Below, one piece after another: positions 25,080 to 27,834 of a stretch of 27,834 bases of DNA. The stretch lies in NCBI GenBank assembly GCA_001275005.1, contig JWZX01001844.1, forward strand, positions 1-27,834, in the 5' to 3' direction. This DNA is from Chrysochromulina tobinii. Lineage: Eukaryota > Haptophyta > Prymnesiales > Chrysochromulinaceae. Every line of letters begins with the position of its first letter. Position 1 is the stretch's first letter. Position numbers and translations under genes: made by a program. Below the pieces are notes generated by a model. That model was given only the letters and a program-made list of their open reading frames with translations. It was not told the DNA's origin and did no database searches.

Positions 25080-27404
25080 TCAAGTGAGATTGGTATCGCC
25101 TGTAACTGTCGGGTACGGCTTGTAACTCGTCCTGTTTACGTATGCGCTCACGCTGCACCGGAACTGACCATTGGGATTCTGGCGGTTAGAGCATCGTGAC
25201 CAATTGTCCCACCACGTTATTGGTATCGGTTGGGTCAACTGGCGCTGTATTATCTCCCTGTCAATGTTGGCCTGCTCGATGATGCGACGCTCCTCGGCTT
25301 CCGTACGGTTTTTCCTCCCCAAATACGACTGGGAAGACGTCCGTTCCAGACCGTTGTACCAACACATTTCCCTTTCGCAATGGTCCTTCATGATGTTACT
25401 CGCGACGTCCAGCCGGGCATCGATTCCACGCCAAGACGGGATCATCAGTTCTTGCGGCGTTGTGCCGCTGATCCGATTGTATGACAAAGCTGGAAAGACA
25501 GGCTTCAGGCGTGCCAGCTCCGTCGGCAAGTGTCCCCCTATCGAATTGTGGTACAATGCTGGAAGGGAAAGCTGGGTCAATGATCCAAGCTGGGTTGGCA
25601 GGGTGCCCGAAAGTCGATTGGAATGGAAATGAAGCCTGTCGCGGAGATTGGTCAGCAGCGCCACGTGCGTTGGTATGCTTCCAGAGAACCGATTTGAGTG
25701 CATACTCATGTAGCTCAGGTCCTGCAGCATTTCGAATCGTGGCAAGGACCCGCTGATCGAGTTGTCTGCCATATTGAGATGCATCACATTTGGCCACGGC
25801 CGGAGGCTGGGCAGAGTGCCACTGAATGCGTTGCCCTGCGTGTCTAGGAAGACGAGCTCTGTTAGCAGCAGCAGTTCTTCAGGCAGGCTTCCCGATATAG
25901 TATTGTTGCCTAGATCGAGAATTTTCAGATTCTGCAGCGCTCCAATCTCAGTGGGCACTGTGCCTGAGAGCAAAGGGTTGGATTCTAATCTCAAGGCCCA
26001 AAGGTTAGGAAGAGCGCCAAGCTGCGTGGGCAAAGTTCCGTGCAGATTGTTGCCCCGTAATTCTAGCGAATAGATCGCGCCAGTTGAGCAGTGGGTCCCG
26101 TACCATGCATTCTGATGAGGAACATCACAGGTGGGCCCAGACATCCAGTGATTGTTGATGTGCCACTCCGCGCCTCCGAGCTCCTCGTAGATGCGCTGCA
26201 GGACGTCTCTTGTTGGAGGCGCCGGAGGAGGAGATGGTGGCGGCGGGAGTGGTGGAGGTGCAGGAGGTGAGGGTGGCGGGCAAGGTGGCGGGGCCATGGG
26301 TGGCGGCTTTGGTGGCGGTGGAGGCAGCGATGGGGGCAGCGGAGGTAAATCAGGCGTTGGCGGAAAGCTCGGCGGAAATGGTGGCGAAGGAGGTGGACGT
26401 CTCGGAGGTGGAGCTGGAGGACGTCTTGGCGTAGGTGGAGGTGGAGCTAGCGATGGTGGATCTGGCGATGGCGGAGGTGGAGGTGCGGCTGGAGGCGTTG
26501 GCAATGGTGGTGGTAGTGGTCGCCTCGGTGGAGGTGGTAGCCGTAGCGGGGGTGACGGAGGCCGGAAAGGAGGAGACGGAAGTGGGGTTGGAGCCACTGG
26601 CAGCGGTGCCAGCGGTGCTGCATGCATTGGCGGCGCAGATGATGGTGGCGGAGGCGGCGGTGGAGAAGGTGGCAGTGGCATCGGTGATGATGGATAGGGC
26701 GGGTAGGGCGGAATACGCGGCGATGGCATTGAAGGTAGCCGGAGAGGTGGGGGAAAAGGTGGCTGTGGTGGCGTGGAGGGTGGAGCTGGCGGTCTGGGTG
26801 GATATTGTGGAAGCGTTGACATGGGAGGCGGGGGCGATGGGCTCGGGGGTGGGGGTGGAGGCGGCGGAAGACGTGGCGGCGGCGGTGGAACTTCTGGGTA
26901 GGGCAGACCGGGCGTCGGTGGGGGCGGCGGTGAGGGATCGGGTGGCAGCGGTGAAGGAGGCGGTGGACCCGCTGGTGGTCTAGGCGGAGATGGAGGATGC
27001 GGCGGTTCGGATGGAGGTGTGATAGATCCCCAAGGGTCTTGCGGCGAGGGTGGTGGTGGCGAAGGCGGAGGCGGCCGTGGCGGAGGTGGACGTGGTGGAG
27101 GGGGCTTAGGAGGAGGTGGCGATGGCGGCGGTGGTGATGGCGGTGGTGGTGAAGGAGGAGGTGGTGACGGAGGAGGTGGCGATGGCGGTGGTGGCGATGG
27201 CGGTGGTGGTGAGGGCGGCTGTGGCGAGGGAGGCGGTGGTGAGGGCGGCGGTGGCGAGGGTGGCGGTGGCATGGGAGGCGGCGGCGACGGCGTTGGTGGC
27301 CTTGGAGGCAGAGGCGTGTTTTGACCGGTGGGCGTCACAGCCGCAGTTGTGCGAGCGAGAGTCGAGGCAAGCACTTCAGCAATTTCCCATCGCCAATTTT
27401 CCAT
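25080..27404 (-). CDS. Proline-rich (extensin-like) plus leucine-rich-repeat surface protein
   Basis: 774 residues as drawn from the ATG at 27404. Residues about 28-395 are Pro-rich, built of PPPPSPPPPSP units like those of extensins and pherophorins. From about 396 comes an LRR N-cap (LQRIYEELGGAEWHINNHW, then paired Cys in GPTCDVP and THCSTG), followed by roughly eight plant-type repeats with the L-x-x-N-x-x-SG-x-x-P pattern, for example LRGNNLHGTLPTQLGALPNL and LGNNTISGSLPEEL. Later repeats are irregular (LTQLSLPALYHNSIGG). The C-terminus has four Cys, a charged helix with EAEERRIIEQAN, and no membrane anchor. The composition suits a secreted wall or scale glycoprotein, but no signal peptide follows this ATG, so the true 5' exon is probably missing. 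The LRR half is visibly less GC-rich than neighbouring genes. Confidence 0.75.
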   Translation of the reverse strand: MENWRWEIAEVLASTLARTTAAVTPTGQNTPLPPRPPTPSPPPPMPPPPSPPPPSPPPPSPQPPSPPPPSPPPPSPPPPSPPPPSPPPPSPPPPSPPPPKPPPPRPPPPRPPPPSPPPPSPQDPWGSITPPSEPPHPPSPPRPPAGPPPPSPLPPDPSPPPPPTPGLPYPEVPPPPPRLPPPPPPPPSPSPPPPMSTLPQYPPRPPAPPSTPPQPPFPPPLRLPSMPSPRIPPYPPYPSSPMPLPPSPPPPPPPSSAPPMHAAPLAPLPVAPTPLPSPPFRPPSPPLRLPPPPRRPLPPPLPTPPAAPPPPPSPDPPSLAPPPPTPRRPPAPPPRRPPPSPPFPPSFPPTPDLPPLPPSLPPPPPKPPPMAPPPCPPPSPPAPPPLPPPPSPPPAPPTRDVLQRIYEELGGAEWHINNHWMSGPTCDVPHQNAWYGTHCSTGAIYSLELRGNNLHGTLPTQLGALPNLWALRLESNPLLSGTVPTEIGALQNLKILDLGNNTISGSLPEELLLLTELVFLDTQGNAFSGTLPSLRPWPNVMHLNMADNSISGSLPRFEMLQDLSYMSMHSNRFSGSIPTHVALLTNLRDRLHFHSNRLSGTLPTQLGSLTQLSLPALYHNSIGGHLPTELARLKPVFPALSYNRISGTTPQELMIPSWRGIDARLDVASNIMKDHCEREMCWYNGLERTSSQSYLGRKNRTEAEERRIIEQANIDREIIQRQLTQPIPITWWDNWSRCSNRQNPNGQFRCSVSAYVNRTSYKPYPTVTGDTNLT
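26217..27322. repeat. Purine-rich GGTGGC/GGAGGT microrepeat tract (coding)
   Basis: The plus strand is almost purely G with A or T spacers because the minus strand encodes Pro/Ser. The most regular part, about 27045-27290, is built of GGTGGCGAT and GGAGGTGG-like units. It is dense in GGG/GGTGG runs able to form G-quadruplexes and prone to length change. Confidence 0.85.
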
Positions 27405-27536
27405 CGGGGCAATGGGAAATTACAGGTCTCTGCGGAACGTACATAAGGCTATAGTTGACCAGAGTGTCGGCCGCAGTTGTGCGAGCGAGAGTCGAGGCAA
27501 GCACGTCAATAATTTCCCCATCAGGGCGCTGGGAAC
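27340..27536. repeat. Direct duplication upstream of the LRR gene
   Basis: A 35-base word (GCCGCAGTTGTGCGAGCGAG and onward) occurs at 27340-27374 and 27470-27504. Similarity continues through AATTTCCC and CCATCGGGGCAATGGGAA or its near copy. Both copies encode VLASTLARTTAA on the minus strand. Copy 1 also carries an extra near-duplicate 14-base unit (GATGGAAAATTGGC next to GATGGGAAATTGC), and the proposed LRR start codon sits inside it. Confidence 0.85.
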
Positions 27537-27643
27537 TTTTGAGCGTGAGCGCGCCGCGCACATGGCTAGTTGTGTTCCTACATGGTGCACGATGAGAAGG
27601 TCTCCGTGACACCCTCGACAAAGACAACAACGTCGTCCTGCAA

Positions 27644-27834
27644 TTAAACGTGATGCATCCGATGTAGCGGCGATGATGGCGGCGGAGGCGATGGCTGTGG
27701 CGGCGTTGGCGACGGCGGTGGTGGCGTTGGTGGCAGGGGCGAAGGCGGTGGCGTTGGCGACGGGGGCGAAGGCGGTGGCGGCGCGGGCGGTGGCAGCGCG
27801 GGCGGCGGTGGCGAGGGCGGCGGTGGCGAGGGCG
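27644..27834 (-). CDS. Partial proline-rich protein, open at the right edge
   Basis: Entering from the right edge on the minus strand, this frame encodes PSPPPPSPPPPALPPP, then Pro/Ser/Thr-rich text, then PPPPSSPLHRMHHV and a TAA at 27644. Its composition is the same as the N-terminal part of the LRR gene. It could be the end of a tandem paralogue, or an upstream exon of the same LRR gene with a splice site before the TAA; the window is too short to decide. Confidence 0.5.
   Translation of the reverse strand, partial: PSPPPPSPPPPALPPPAPPPPSPPSPTPPPSPLPPTPPPPSPTPPQPSPPPPSSPLHRMHHV

Noticed and set aside
26191-27324. Glycine-rich proteins on the plus strand (GGG/DGG repeats)
   Set aside because: They are antisense to the Pro-rich part of the LRR gene. 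The downstream LRR domain fixes the minus strand as coding.

Overview
This is a gene-dense, GC-rich nuclear segment of a photosynthetic, flagellated eukaryote, most likely an alga with a red-derived secondary plastid. A haptophyte would fit well, but that is inference. The support is: eukaryotic housekeeping genes (eIF3a, mitochondrial PDC E2, a golgin), a flagellar microtubule protein, a PsbP-like lumen protein whose leader reads as ER signal then A|W junction then twin-arginine signal, spliceosomal introns (one with a GC donor), and many perfect minisatellites. Most genes appear intronless; one has four short introns.

Layout. 1-3285: eIF3a on the minus strand, its last ~120 codons displaced by one base at a G-run. 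3606-3914: a small two-helix membrane protein, plus strand. 4693-5688: minus-strand SAXO-type microtubule-binding protein fused to an isolated Hsp70 substrate-binding beta domain, the most unusual gene here. 5853-7978: plus-strand five-exon RNA-binding protein with RRM-RRM-WW-RRM order. 7979-9211: repeat-bearing non-coding stretch. 9212-10966: minus-strand MFS transporter. 11178-16848: four plus-strand genes (PsbP-like lumen protein, secreted beta-sandwich-like protein, NUMOD3-repeat protein with an organellar or secretory leader, SLC18B1-like MFS transporter). 17076-18362: minus-strand golgin of GMAP-210/Rud3 type. 18704-20104: plus-strand PDC E2, followed by a perfect 29/15-bp minisatellite. 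21420-24821: plus-strand 1133-residue IQ-motif protein. 25080-27404: minus-strand proline-rich plus LRR surface protein, with a second proline-rich reading frame running off the right edge.

How the genes relate. There is no operon-like functional clustering. Genes serve translation, cytoskeleton or flagellum, RNA processing, plastid, mitochondrion, Golgi, transport and cell surface. What recurs is head-to-head packing: four divergent pairs share 160-340 bp between start codons (eIF3a/small membrane protein, SAXO-Hsp70/RNA-binding protein, MFS/PsbP-like, golgin/E2), suggesting bidirectional promoters.

Limits. Domain calls come from reading the translations; no searches were run. Many 5' ends are judged only by ATG, leader peptide and conservation. 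The two proline-rich genes at the right edge and the eIF3a C-terminus have uncertain structures.
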